Counted from the stretch's first letter, positions 1 through 6,301 are shown. The stretch: DNA of 8,702 bases from an uncultured Phenylobacterium sp. (GCA_945952355.1 CAMFIW010000079.1:1-8702); one strand, 5' to 3'. Program-made: numbers and translations. The notes: generated from the sequence alone by a model not told the origin.

Positions 1-2
1 CG

Positions 3-1283
3 CTGTCTCGACCGGTGACCACGGACATCCACGGCGAGAAGCGTTTCCTGTCGACCATCGCCCGGCGCCTCGACAGCCTGGGCGCCCTGACCCGGGGCGA
101 GCGGCGGACGGCGGGCAATGGGCTCTTCCGCGCCGAGGACAACCTTGAGAGCCCTTGGGCGCACCGTGCGCTGCAGGCCTTCTACATCGCGCTGCACTTC
201 GGCAACGTCGAGGCGATGGACCGGGAGACCTTCGAGGCCAAGACCGGCCTGCGGCTGCTCGACGGGGATGGCGAGCTGCGATCGACCGACGACATGCCCC
301 CGATGAACACCTTCCTCAATCGGCTGCTGGCCTTGCGGATCGCCGATCAGAACAGCCTGTTTGCGGCCTTCGACGAGATCCTCTCCAGCATCCTGGAGCG
401 GGCGGCGGCGTCCGGCGCCTTGGACCGGGGCATGGAGGACGTCGTGGCTGACGACCTCTTGGTGCTGGACGAGGAGGTCATCCGCACCGACGCGGTGACG
501 GGGGCCGAGACCCGGCTGCTTCGCGTCCAGGTGCGCACCGCCCGGGCCCTGCTGAGCGCCGAGGCGGCGCTGGCAGACGCCAACCCTGACGCACGGGTGT
601 TCGCGGTGAACAGCAAGTCCGGACGCGCCGCCCTGGTCGTCCAGGGGCTCACGACCACCAATGATGACGACCGCCTGGTCCCGGCGGTGCGTCTGATCAG
701 GCCGGAGAAGCGCAGCGTCGCGCCGCTGAAGGCCTATGAGGAGTCGGCTTGGGAAGCGGCCGATGAGGCGGCTTGGCGCGCGGCCTGGGACGCCGAGCTG
801 GCGGCGGCCGACCTGTGGGTGACCCGCGAACTCGTGCTGGTCACCGGCCTGTTACTGCCGATCTGGAGCAACCTTCCCGACAAGCGCACGTCCGTGCGCC
901 GGCTCAAGGCGCCGGACGGCCGCCGCTGGCTGGGCCGCCTTCTCGATCCCGCTCAGGTCACCCCGCTGAAGATCGCCTTGGGCCTGACCGATACCGCCAG
1001 CGCGGTCGGCGACGGCGCCTCGGCCGCCCGCCTGGTGTTGAGCGAGGGCGCCTCCGTCGCCTTGAGCGGCGGCCTTTGGTTGCGCCGGGCCAAGGTGATG
1101 GATCGCCAGCGGCTGGAGATCGTCGGCGCGGGCGCGCAACGCACCAGCTTCGTGGCGCTGGGCTGCTTCGTCGAGATCATCGCCTACACCCCGCGCGTCT
1201 TCGTGCCGACCGATCGGCCAGAGGTGCTGACCGCCATCCTCGAGCGCTGGCCAGCGCAGACCATCCTGCCGGCCGCGGCCTGA
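3..1283 (+). CDS. Strawberry-notch (SNO/SBNO) family helicase, C-terminal part (5' end outside window)
   Basis: The reading frame is open to the left edge: codons before the GTG at 15 (Leu-Ser-Arg-Pro) contain no stop, so this is the 3' part of a longer gene rather than a gene starting at 15. Two blocks match the C-terminal helicase domain of Strawberry-notch proteins (Helicase_C_4): GEKRFLSTIARRLDSLGALT at about residues 11-30, close to the eukaryotic SBNO signature with RF..I.A.RL.SLGALT, and a FLNRLLALRIADQNSLFAAF block at about 104-123. A VTGLLLPIW block (about 280-288) is familiar from phage and plasmid members of this family. In bacteria such proteins are large SF2-type proteins of phages, plasmids and ICEs, sometimes fused to a methyltransferase; their exact role is unsettled, but DNA unwinding or processing is expected. 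The ATPase motifs would lie upstream and cannot be checked. The gene ends at a strong terminator, so it is not cotranscribed with ardC. Confidence 0.8.
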   Translation: MSRPVTTDIHGEKRFLSTIARRLDSLGALTRGERRTAGNGLFRAEDNLESPWAHRALQAFYIALHFGNVEAMDRETFEAKTGLRLLDGDGELRSTDDMPPMNTFLNRLLALRIADQNSLFAAFDEILSSILERAAASGALDRGMEDVVADDLLVLDEEVIRTDAVTGAETRLLRVQVRTARALLSAEAALADANPDARVFAVNSKSGRAALVVQGLTTTNDDDRLVPAVRLIRPEKRSVAPLKAYEESAWEAADEAAWRAAWDAELAAADLWVTRELVLVTGLLLPIWSNLPDKRTSVRRLKAPDGRRWLGRLLDPAQVTPLKIALGLTDTASAVGDGASAARLVLSEGASVALSGGLWLRRAKVMDRQRLEIVGAGAQRTSFVALGCFVEIIAYTPRVFVPTDRPEVLTAILERWPAQTILPAAA

Positions 1284-1304
1284 CGGATCGGGGCCGCTGA
1301 TCGG

Positions 1305-1335
1305 GAGCCGCCGGTGATGAGCCGGCGGCTCTTTT
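1305..1335 (+). terminator. Intrinsic terminator after the SNO helicase gene
   Basis: A perfect 10-bp stem (GAGCCGCCGG at 1305-1314 with CCGGCGGCTC at 1322-1331) encloses a 7-base loop and is followed directly by TTTT (1332-1335). It starts 21 bases past the helicase stop codon. It separates the helicase transcript from ardC. Confidence 0.85.
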
Positions 1336-1375
1336 GCGTTCGGCGGCCTGGCTGGCAAAGGGTTGGAGGAAGGGA

Positions 1376-1421
1376 CGGAGCGGGCAAGCGCTCCGGGATT
1401 GGCTCGGGGCCGGACCGGAGG
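1376..1421 (+). promoter_or_regulatory. ardC 5' leader with two mutually exclusive hairpins, one covering the ribosome binding site
   Basis: CGGAGCG (1376-1382) can pair with CGCTCCG (1389-1395), giving a 7-bp stem with a 6-base loop. CTCCGG (1391-1396), which overlaps the right arm of that stem, can instead pair with CCGGAG (1415-1420), part of the ardC Shine-Dalgarno GGAGG (1417-1421). Only one of the two can form, so the leader could switch between an exposed and a hidden ribosome site. The pairings are visible in the sequence; a regulatory role is inference, and in GC-rich DNA such matches also arise by chance. Confidence 0.35.
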
Positions 1422-1426
1422 CTCCC

Positions 1427-2323
1427 ATGTCCAACCCGCTCGACGACCTGATCCAAGACCTCATCGCCCGCATCGAGGCGGGCGTTCCGCCGTGGCGCCA
1501 GGCCTGGACGGCCAGCGCCGAGCCGAGACTGCCCTTGCGAGCGAACGGCGAGCCGTTCAGCGGCAGCAATGCCTGGCTACTGGCGTTCGCCGGCGCGCTG
1601 CGCGGCTATCGCTCGCCCTACTGGTTCACCTTCCGCCAGGCCCTGGCCATCGCGGCGCCGGTTGCCAAGGGCGAGAAGGCCTCGCCGGCGATCCTCTACA
1701 AGACCCGCCTGGTCGGCGAGCCGTCCGATGGAGCGGAGGTCGGCGCGGCGGACGACGCCGGCGACCCGCGCGTTCTGCGCTATCTGAAGACCTACAGCGT
1801 CTTCAACGCCGAGCAGCTGACCGACTGCCCGCGCGCCTTCCTCGATATTGTCGATCCCGACCCCGCCGCCCGCGCGGCGGCGCGCAACGCCGTGCTGGAT
1901 GCGATCCCGGCCCGGGTCGAGTTCGGCGGCGGCACGCCCTGTTATGTGCCGGCGTTGGACCTGATCCGGCTCCCGCGCCCGGAAGCCTTTGATACGCCCG
2001 ACGACTTCCTAGCGACCAAGGCGCACGAGCAGCTGCATTGGTCGGGCGCGCCGCATCGTCTGGATCGCGCCTTCGGCAAGCGGTTCGGGGACGAGGCATA
2101 CGCCTTCGAGGAGCTGGTCGCCGAGATCGGCGCGGCGGCGCTTGGCTTGCGCATCGGGCTCGCGCCGCAATTGCTCGACAGCCACGCCGCCTATCTTGGC
2201 CATTGGGCGAAAATCCTGCGGCATAGGCCCTCAGCCTTGCTGGAAGCCTCCGGTCACGCCCAGCGCGCCGTCGACTACCTGCTCGCGTTCAGCGCCCAGG
2301 GCGCGGTCGATCTGGCCGCCTGA
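1427..2323 (+). CDS. ardC: ArdC-type antirestriction protein (ssDNA-binding domain plus zincin-like metallopeptidase)
   Basis: The 298-residue product has the two-domain plan and length of ArdC. The N-terminal part (about 5-115) starts with a helix reading LIQDLIARIEAGVPPWRQAW and continues with N-WLL and YWFTFRQA blocks typical of the ssDNA-binding DUF1738 domain. The C-terminal part carries the zincin motif HEQLH (200-204), followed by WSG, an HRLDR block and EELVAEIGAA (228-237), which supplies the likely glutamate third metal ligand. ArdC proteins of conjugative plasmids bind single-stranded DNA and protect incoming DNA from restriction; the peptidase substrate is unclear. The start at 1427 is chosen because GGAGG sits 5 bases upstream and the domain begins there; an in-frame ATG at 1334 would add 31 atypical residues and overlap the terminator tail. 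The next gene follows after 38 bases without a terminator, so the two are probably an operon. Confidence 0.88.
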   Translation: MSNPLDDLIQDLIARIEAGVPPWRQAWTASAEPRLPLRANGEPFSGSNAWLLAFAGALRGYRSPYWFTFRQALAIAAPVAKGEKASPAILYKTRLVGEPSDGAEVGAADDAGDPRVLRYLKTYSVFNAEQLTDCPRAFLDIVDPDPAARAAARNAVLDAIPARVEFGGGTPCYVPALDLIRLPRPEAFDTPDDFLATKAHEQLHWSGAPHRLDRAFGKRFGDEAYAFEELVAEIGAAALGLRIGLAPQLLDSHAAYLGHWAKILRHRPSALLEASGHAQRAVDYLLAFSAQGAVDLAA

Positions 2324-2361
2324 CGCCGGCCTTCCCCCAACATCTTTGCAAGGAGGCCGCC

Positions 2362-2973
2362 ATGGGCTGGCTCTACATGCGCTCGCTGGCGGGGCACGCG
2401 ACCCCAAAAGCCTATCTCGACGCGCAATTCACCTATGACCGCGACACCGGCGGCTCTCGCGTCTTGGCCTCAAGCCTGGTCGGTCGGCGCACCTACTACG
2501 CCGCCGTCGAATGGATCACCGCCGGATCGGGCGAGCGGGAAGTCTGGGGCCTAATCTGTCTGGTGCGGTACAACCCGCGCGACCGGGAGGGCCTGGTGTT
2601 CGGCTATAAGGACATGTCCGAGTCCATGGGGCCGTGCGAGTCCGAGTGTCCGGCGCGGATCCTCGATCTGCTCACCGCGACCGACAACACCTACGCCCTG
2701 GCCTGGCGGTCGCGGTGCCGCGCCCGGCTGTCGGAACTGTCGGCGCGCGCCGCCAAGCCGACGCCCAAACCCGGCGATGTCGTGGTCCTGGCCGAGCCGA
2801 TTCTATTTCGAGATGGGCGGACGTTTTCCCGCTTCGAGGCGGTCGCCAGGCCTGGGCGGGCGCGCAGCGTCCTCGTCTATCGCAGCGAGCTGGGCGGCCT
2901 CTATCGCATCCCCAAGCTGAAGGCCCGGGTCTATCGGATCGAGCCTGGCCCGCTTCACGCGCGTCCTAGTTAG
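2362..2973 (+). CDS. Conserved protein of unknown function (DUF6927-like), mobile-element associated
   Basis: The 203-residue product begins [20 protein letters not shown], a start I recognise from small proteins of alphaproteobacterial plasmids and integrative elements annotated as DUF6927; the family name is from memory. Visible features are an FTYDRD block (23-28), a hydrophobic [12 protein letters not shown] strand (61-72), and the signature [20 protein letters not shown] (81-100) with a CxxxC pair (C92, C96). The C-terminal third (from about 135) looks like a small beta domain: [10 protein letters not shown] followed by [10 protein letters not shown]. No signal peptide, membrane segment or enzyme motif is seen. 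AAGGAGG (2350-2356) lies 5 bases before the ATG. It follows ardC closely and probably shares its transcript, so a role in transfer, DNA protection or counter-defence is plausible but not shown. Its TAG overlaps the arsH stop codon on the other strand. Confidence 0.75.
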   Translation: MGWLYMRSLAGHATPKAYLDAQFTYDRDTGGSRVLASSLVGRRTYYAAVEWITAGSGEREVWGLICLVRYNPRDREGLVFGYKDMSESMGPCESECPARILDLLTATDNTYALAWRSRCRARLSELSARAAKPTPKPGDVVVLAEPILFRDGRTFSRFEAVARPGRARSVLVYRSELGGLYRIPKLKARVYRIEPGPLHARPS

Positions 2974-3701
2974 ACACCGGCCTCGTGGTCCATCGCGGCC
3001 GCGCCAAGGGCCACTTCGACCGCGACGCGGCCATCGGCCTTTCGTTCGCTGTAGCGATCGACCAGGTAGTCCGCGCGGTCTCGGGTTAGCAGGGTGAACT
3101 TGACCAGCTCTTCCATCACATCGACGACGCGATCGTAGTAGGCCGAGGGCTTCATGCGATCATCGTCGCCGAACTCCGTATAGGCCTTGGCCACGGACGA
3201 CTGGTTCGGAATGGTGATCATCCGCATCCAACGGCCAAGCAGGCGCAGGGTGTTCACCGCGTTGAAGGACTGCGAGCCGCCGCTGACCTGCATGACGGCG
3301 AGCGTCCGACCTTGGGTCGGGCGCACGCTGCCCACCTCTAAGGGGATCCAGTCGATCTGCGCCTTCATGACCGCGCTAATCGCGCCGTGGCGCTCGGGGC
3401 TACACCAGACCTGGCCCTCGGACCAAAGCGACAGGGCGCGGAGCTCCTGGACCTTCGGGTGATCCGGCCCGGTCGCATCCGGCAAGGGAAGAGCGCGCGG
3501 ATCGAAAATCCGTGTCTCCGCACCCAAGCGCTGCAGAATTCGCGCGGCTTCCTCGACCAACAGCCGACTGAATGAGCGCTGCCGCAGTGATCCATAGAGC
3601 AGAAGGATTCGCGGCGGATGCTGGGCGCGAGCGGAGGGCTCTAGAGCCTCGACATCGATTTGCGCCAGAAACGGGGGCTGAAGGGCGGGGTACTCGGTCA
3701 T
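2970..3701 (-). CDS. arsH: ArsH, NADPH-dependent FMN reductase / organoarsenical oxidase
   Basis: The 243-residue protein has the flavodoxin-like ArsH fold. [10 protein letters not shown] (37-46) is the FMN phosphate-binding loop; [20 protein letters not shown] (100-119) is the diagnostic ArsH block, followed by [20 protein letters not shown] (131-150). The roughly 30-residue N-terminal extension before the flavodoxin core and the [13 protein letters not shown] tail are normal for ArsH. Characterised homologues are tetrameric cytosolic flavoproteins that oxidise trivalent methylated and aromatic arsenicals with NADPH/FMN and can reduce azo dyes, quinones or metals. The gene is divergent from arsR across a 59-base gap containing the ArsR operator, so ArsR probably represses it too. 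The start at 3701 has no convincing Shine-Dalgarno. The stop TAA (complement of 2970-2972) overlaps the stop of the upstream element gene in a tail-to-tail arrangement. Confidence 0.94.
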   Translation of the reverse strand: MTEYPALQPPFLAQIDVEALEPSARAQHPPRILLLYGSLRQRSFSRLLVEEAARILQRLGAETRIFDPRALPLPDATGPDHPKVQELRALSLWSEGQVWCSPERHGAISAVMKAQIDWIPLEVGSVRPTQGRTLAVMQVSGGSQSFNAVNTLRLLGRWMRMITIPNQSSVAKAYTEFGDDDRMKPSAYYDRVVDVMEELVKFTLLTRDRADYLVDRYSERKADGRVAVEVALGAAAMDHEAGV

Positions 3702-3738
3702 TTGGTCTCGGCGACTGAAGGTGTCTTCACTCTGTCGT

Positions 3739-3770
3739 ATATTTCCGCTAGATTGGAAATATGGAAATAA
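3739..3770. promoter_or_regulatory. Putative ArsR operator and divergent arsH/arsR promoter core
   Basis: ATATTTCC (3739-3746) and GGAAATAT (3755-3762) form a perfect 8-bp inverted repeat with an 8-base spacer. A second GGAAATA (3763-3769) follows in direct repeat with an 8-base period. The palindrome overlaps the arsR ATG (3761-3763). Possible promoter parts are weak: TATATT (3738-3743) as an arsR -10, which would put the transcript start roughly ten bases before the ATG, and AT-rich sequence on the other strand for arsH. Local AT-rich composition in a GC-rich window, symmetry and position between arsR and arsH support an operator; ArsR binding itself is inferred. Confidence 0.7.
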
Positions 3771-4120
3771 CCCGCGCTATCGAAAGTCTGTCCGCCCTGG
3801 CCCATGAAGGCCGATTGGCGGCATTTCGTATGCTCGTCCAAGCTGGGCCGGAGGGGCTGGCGGCCGGGGAGATTGCTCGGCGACTGCACATGCCGCCCAA
3901 CTCCCTCTCCGCTAATCTCAAGGTCCTGAGCCACGCCGGACTGCTTGCCTTCCGCCGCGACGGGCGATCGATCATCTACAGCGCGCGCTATGACCAGATG
4001 ACCCAGCTGTTGGGTTATTTGATGGAGGACTGCTGCGGCGGCTCGCCGGAAATCTGTGCGCCTCTTGCCGAGGTCTGCGCCCGCGCCGCCTGCTGCGTTC
4101 CAACCCTTCACCACGCCTAG
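3761..4120 (+). CDS. arsR: ArsR/SmtB-family arsenite-responsive repressor
   Basis: A 119-residue winged-helix protein. [20 protein letters not shown] (12-31) is the typical ArsR start; [20 protein letters not shown] (37-56) contains the recognition helix and [15 protein letters not shown] (60-74) the wing. It lacks the ELCVCDL metal site of plasmid R773 ArsR. Instead the C-terminal dimerisation helix carries CCGGSPEIC (C91, C92, C99), close to the Cys95/Cys96/Cys102 arsenite site of Acidithiobacillus ferrooxidans ArsR but one residue longer between the second and third Cys. Three more Cys follow (C106, C111, C112). Arsenite binding should release the operator at 3739-3770 and derepress arsR-arsC-aqpS-arsC and probably arsH. 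The start is preceded only by GGAA at 3755-3758, so the message may have a very short leader. arsC follows after 10 bases. Confidence 0.93.
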   Translation: MEITRAIESLSALAHEGRLAAFRMLVQAGPEGLAAGEIARRLHMPPNSLSANLKVLSHAGLLAFRRDGRSIIYSARYDQMTQLLGYLMEDCCGGSPEICAPLAEVCARAACCVPTLHHA

Positions 4121-4130
4121 GACTCTGACG

Positions 4131-4652
4131 ATGGACGCCAAGCCCTTCAACGTGCTGTTTCTTTGCACCGGCAATTCCGCGCGATCTGTCATCGCCGAAG
4201 CGCTGATGAACAAGGAGGGCCAAGGCCGCTTTCAGGCCTATTCGGCGGGCTCCATGCCGACAGGCAAGGTCAATCCGCACGTTCGCCCGATCGTCGAGAG
4301 TTGCGGCTTCGAGCTGTCGGACTTCCGCTCGAAGTCGTGGGATGAATTCGCCGCGCAGGGCGCGCCGCCGCTCGATTTCATTTTCACGGTCTGTGACAAC
4401 GCCGCTGGCGAAGTCTGCCCGATCTGGCCGGGCCAGCCGATGACCGCCCATTGGGGCGTACCAGATCCCGCCGCCGTCGAAGGCTCCGAGGCCGAGATCG
4501 GCGCGGCGTTCTCGGAGACTGCACGCCTGCTGGGCAACCGCATCCGTCTCTTTCTGAACTTACCCTTCGCGTCGCTGGACAGGATGTCGTTGCAGACGAA
4601 GCTCCGCGAGATTGGTTCGGCGCAACCGACATCGGCGCCGATCGCGCCGTGA
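4131..4652 (+). CDS. arsC: Arsenate reductase, low-molecular-weight phosphatase fold (thioredoxin-type)
   Basis: The 173-residue product reduces arsenate to arsenite. LFLCTGNSARS carries the CX5R phosphatase loop (Cys12 to Arg18), and PDPAAV (111-116) holds the general-acid Asp112. Two further cysteines, Cys88 and Cys95 in FTVCDNAAGEVCPIWPG, match the spacing of the Cys82/Cys89 relay of Staphylococcus aureus pI258 ArsC, suggesting a thioredoxin-recycled triple-cysteine mechanism. The start at 4131 is chosen because the fold begins there and AGGA (4119-4122, partly the arsR stop codon) lies 8 bases upstream; an in-frame ATG at 4056 lies inside arsR and would add 25 unrelated residues. The C-terminal 25 residues after NLPFASLD extend a little beyond the core and end in a Pro/Ala-rich tail. 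The stop overlaps the aqpS start (GTGA). Confidence 0.92.
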   Translation: MDAKPFNVLFLCTGNSARSVIAEALMNKEGQGRFQAYSAGSMPTGKVNPHVRPIVESCGFELSDFRSKSWDEFAAQGAPPLDFIFTVCDNAAGEVCPIWPGQPMTAHWGVPDPAAVEGSEAEIGAAFSETARLLGNRIRLFLNLPFASLDRMSLQTKLREIGSAQPTSAPIAP

Positions 4653-5374
4653 GCGCGAGGCCTGATATCTTAGCCGCAGGGGCCAGCCTCGAGCCGCCTC
4701 TACACCCCTACAGCGCCAGTCGCCGCCTCGTCGGCGAGGCCTTGGGTTCCACCCTGCTGCTGGCCATCGTCATTGGGTCGGGCGTCATGGGCGAGCGGCT
4801 GGCCGGCGGAAACGTGGCTATCGCCCTCCTGGGCAACACCCTGGCGACGGGCGCGGGCCTTGTGGTGCTGATCACCATCTTCGGACCGCTGTCAGGGGCG
4901 CATTTCAACCCGGCCGTGACGCTAGTTTTCGCGCTTCGCCGGGAGCTGTCATGGCGCCTGGCATTTGGCTATGTGGCGGCGCAGATCGTTGGCGCCGTTC
5001 TGGGCGTGTGGTCGGCGCATATTATGTTCGCAGAACCGGTGCTTCAGATTTCCACCAAGCTGCGTGACGGCCCCGCCCAAGCATTTTCCGAGGCCGTGGC
5101 GACCTTCGGCCTGGTCTTAGCCATTCTGGGCTCAATCCGCTTCCGGCCCGAGTCGACCCCTTGGATCGTGGGCCTCTACATCACAGCCGCCTATTGGTTC
5201 ACGGCCTCCACATCCTTTGCCAACCCGGCGGTCACCTTGGCGCGCGCCGCCAGTAACACCTTCGCCGGCATCGCCCCGTCGTCGGCGCCGGCCTTCGTCG
5301 CCGCGCAGTTGGTCGGGGCCGTGGGGGCCGCGGGGCTTTGTTCTTGGCTCCTCAAAGAAGGCTCTCGACCATGA
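4649..5374 (+). CDS. aqpS: AqpS-type aquaglyceroporin (arsenite channel of the ars operon)
   Basis: A 241-residue inner-membrane channel of the MIP family with about six hydrophobic helices and two pore half-helices, marked by SGAHFNPAVT (first NPA at 87-89) and FANPAVTLAR (second NPA at 192-194). In most family members Arg follows the second NPA and forms part of the selectivity filter; here it is Val195. In Sinorhizobium meliloti the aqpS gene takes the place of an efflux pump in the ars operon and passes arsenite out down its gradient; the same role is inferred from this context. The start is the GTG at 4649, which overlaps the arsC stop and precedes a 25-residue polar N-terminus; the longer in-frame extension back to 4451 is Arg-rich and reads through arsC in another frame, so it is rejected. 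No Shine-Dalgarno is evident, so translational coupling is likely. The stop overlaps the next start (ATGA). Confidence 0.92.
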   Translation: MSARPDILAAGASLEPPLHPYSASRRLVGEALGSTLLLAIVIGSGVMGERLAGGNVAIALLGNTLATGAGLVVLITIFGPLSGAHFNPAVTLVFALRRELSWRLAFGYVAAQIVGAVLGVWSAHIMFAEPVLQISTKLRDGPAQAFSEAVATFGLVLAILGSIRFRPESTPWIVGLYITAAYWFTASTSFANPAVTLARAASNTFAGIAPSSAPAFVAAQLVGAVGAAGLCSWLLKEGSRP

Positions 5375-5799
5375 GCGATGACTTCCCCATCACCATCTTC
5401 CACAATCCCGCCTGCGGCACCTCACGCAACGCCCTGGCGATGATCGAGGCTGCCGACTATGCGCCGACCGTCGTTGAGTACCTCCAGGTCGGCTGGACGC
5501 GCGATCAGCTCTTGGATCTGATCTCAGCTATGGGGGGTACGGCCCGCGACCTCCTACGGGAAAAGGGCACTCCCGCCGCCGAGCTTGGCCTGCTTGCGTC
5601 CTCGATCAGCGACGAGCAGCTCGTCGAGGCGATGGTGCAGCACCCCATCCTAGTCAACAGGCCGATCGTGGTGACCCCCAAAGGAGTCAAGCTCGCGCGC
5701 CCGTCCGAAGTCGTCCTGACGCTGCTGGAGCGTCAACCCACGTCATTCACGAAGGAAGATGGCGAGGTCGTCGTGATCGCCCCGGCAGGCGCGGCCTAG
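5371..5799 (+). CDS. arsC: Arsenate reductase, glutaredoxin-coupled (R773/Spx-like fold)
   Basis: A second arsenate reductase of 142 residues, unrelated in fold to the one at 4131. ITIFHNPACGTSRNALAMI holds the catalytic Cys15. Arg63, Arg97 (HPILVNRPIVVT) and Arg110 (ARPSEVVL) match Arg60, Arg94 and Arg107 of the plasmid R773 enzyme with a constant offset of three. The FTKEDGEVV tail is also typical of the family. This type forms a mixed disulfide with glutathione and is recycled by glutaredoxin. The start at 5371 lies in the ATGA overlap with aqpS; AAGAAGG (5355-5361) is 9 bases upstream. An in-frame ATG at 5338 would add 11 residues and remove that spacing. It is the last gene of the arsR operon, and its TAG forms the palindrome CTAG with the stop of the convergent cupin gene. 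Confidence 0.93.
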   Translation: MSDDFPITIFHNPACGTSRNALAMIEAADYAPTVVEYLQVGWTRDQLLDLISAMGGTARDLLREKGTPAAELGLLASSISDEQLVEAMVQHPILVNRPIVVTPKGVKLARPSEVVLTLLERQPTSFTKEDGEVVVIAPAGAA

Positions 5800-6194
5800 C
5801 CTTCCGTCGTTGCGCCGTCGAAGTGCTCATCGGCGGCGAGCGCGTCCGCTTTGGTAGCGTGGACGACCCCGTCCTTGTGGTCGGGCGGACCGTAGAGTGT
5901 GTAGAGTTTGAGCGACTTTTCGCCGGTATTGATCACGTTGTGCTTCGCACCGGCGGGGACGATGATCGCGTCGTCGCTTTTGATTTTCGTGCGCTCGCCG
6001 TCAATCCAGACCTCGCCTCTGCCCTTCTCGACCCGAAAGAACTGATCGTGGTCAGCATGGATCTCTTCACCGATCTCTTCACCGGGCTTCAAGGCCATCA
6101 GGACGAGCTGCAGGTGCTTGCCCGTGTAGAGCACGCGCCGGAAGTCTTTGTTGTCCTCGGTCAGCTCCTCAATGTCTTCGACGAACCCTTTCAT
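5796..6194 (-). CDS. Single-domain cupin protein, function unknown
   Basis: A 132-residue small cupin. Cupin motif 1 is seen around PGEEIGEEIHADHDQFFRVE (37-56), with His46, His49 and Glu56 as candidate metal ligands, and motif 2 in VPAGAKHNVINTG (79-91), with His85. The arrangement suggests a soluble metal-binding beta-barrel; the substrate cannot be predicted. The protein is rich in Lys, Glu and Asp, unlike its Arg/Ala-rich neighbours. AAGGAG (complement of 6202-6207) lies 7 bases before the ATG, a good ribosome site. It converges on the second arsC, sharing the CTAG at 5796-5799, and so is not in the ars transcript. Similar stand-alone cupins are common in proteobacterial chromosomes, so it may have been carried along with the cargo. 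An arsenic-related role is not indicated by the sequence. Confidence 0.85.
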   Translation of the reverse strand: MKGFVEDIEELTEDNKDFRRVLYTGKHLQLVLMALKPGEEIGEEIHADHDQFFRVEKGRGEVWIDGERTKIKSDDAIIVPAGAKHNVINTGEKSLKLYTLYGPPDHKDGVVHATKADALAADEHFDGATTEG

Positions 6195-6301
6195 CGGCGT
6201 GCTCCTTGGTGTGGTGATCGATCCTAGACATGGGGCGCATGGGCGCTGTGCGCTACGTCAAAGGTCATGGGACTAGGTGTTCCGTGGGCAGGGTGATCCA
6301 T

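Noticed and set aside
1334..1426. An upstream start for ardC at 1334.
   Set aside because: It lies directly on the tail of the previous terminator, has no ribosome site, and adds a segment outside the ArdC domain; GGAGG precedes the ATG at 1427.
4056..4130. An upstream start for the first arsC inside arsR.
   Set aside because: It adds 25 residues unlike the phosphatase-fold ArsC, which normally begins a few residues before the first beta strand, as with the ATG at 4131.
4451..4648. A longer aqpS reading frame beginning at 4451.
   Set aside because: The extra 66 residues are Arg-rich, non-membrane sequence read through arsC in another frame; the GTG at 4649 gives the normal channel N-terminus and a GTGA overlap.
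5823..6227. A 134-codon plus-strand open frame across the cupin gene.
   Set aside because: The minus strand encodes clear cupin motifs with a strong ribosome site; the plus-strand product resembles nothing I recognise.
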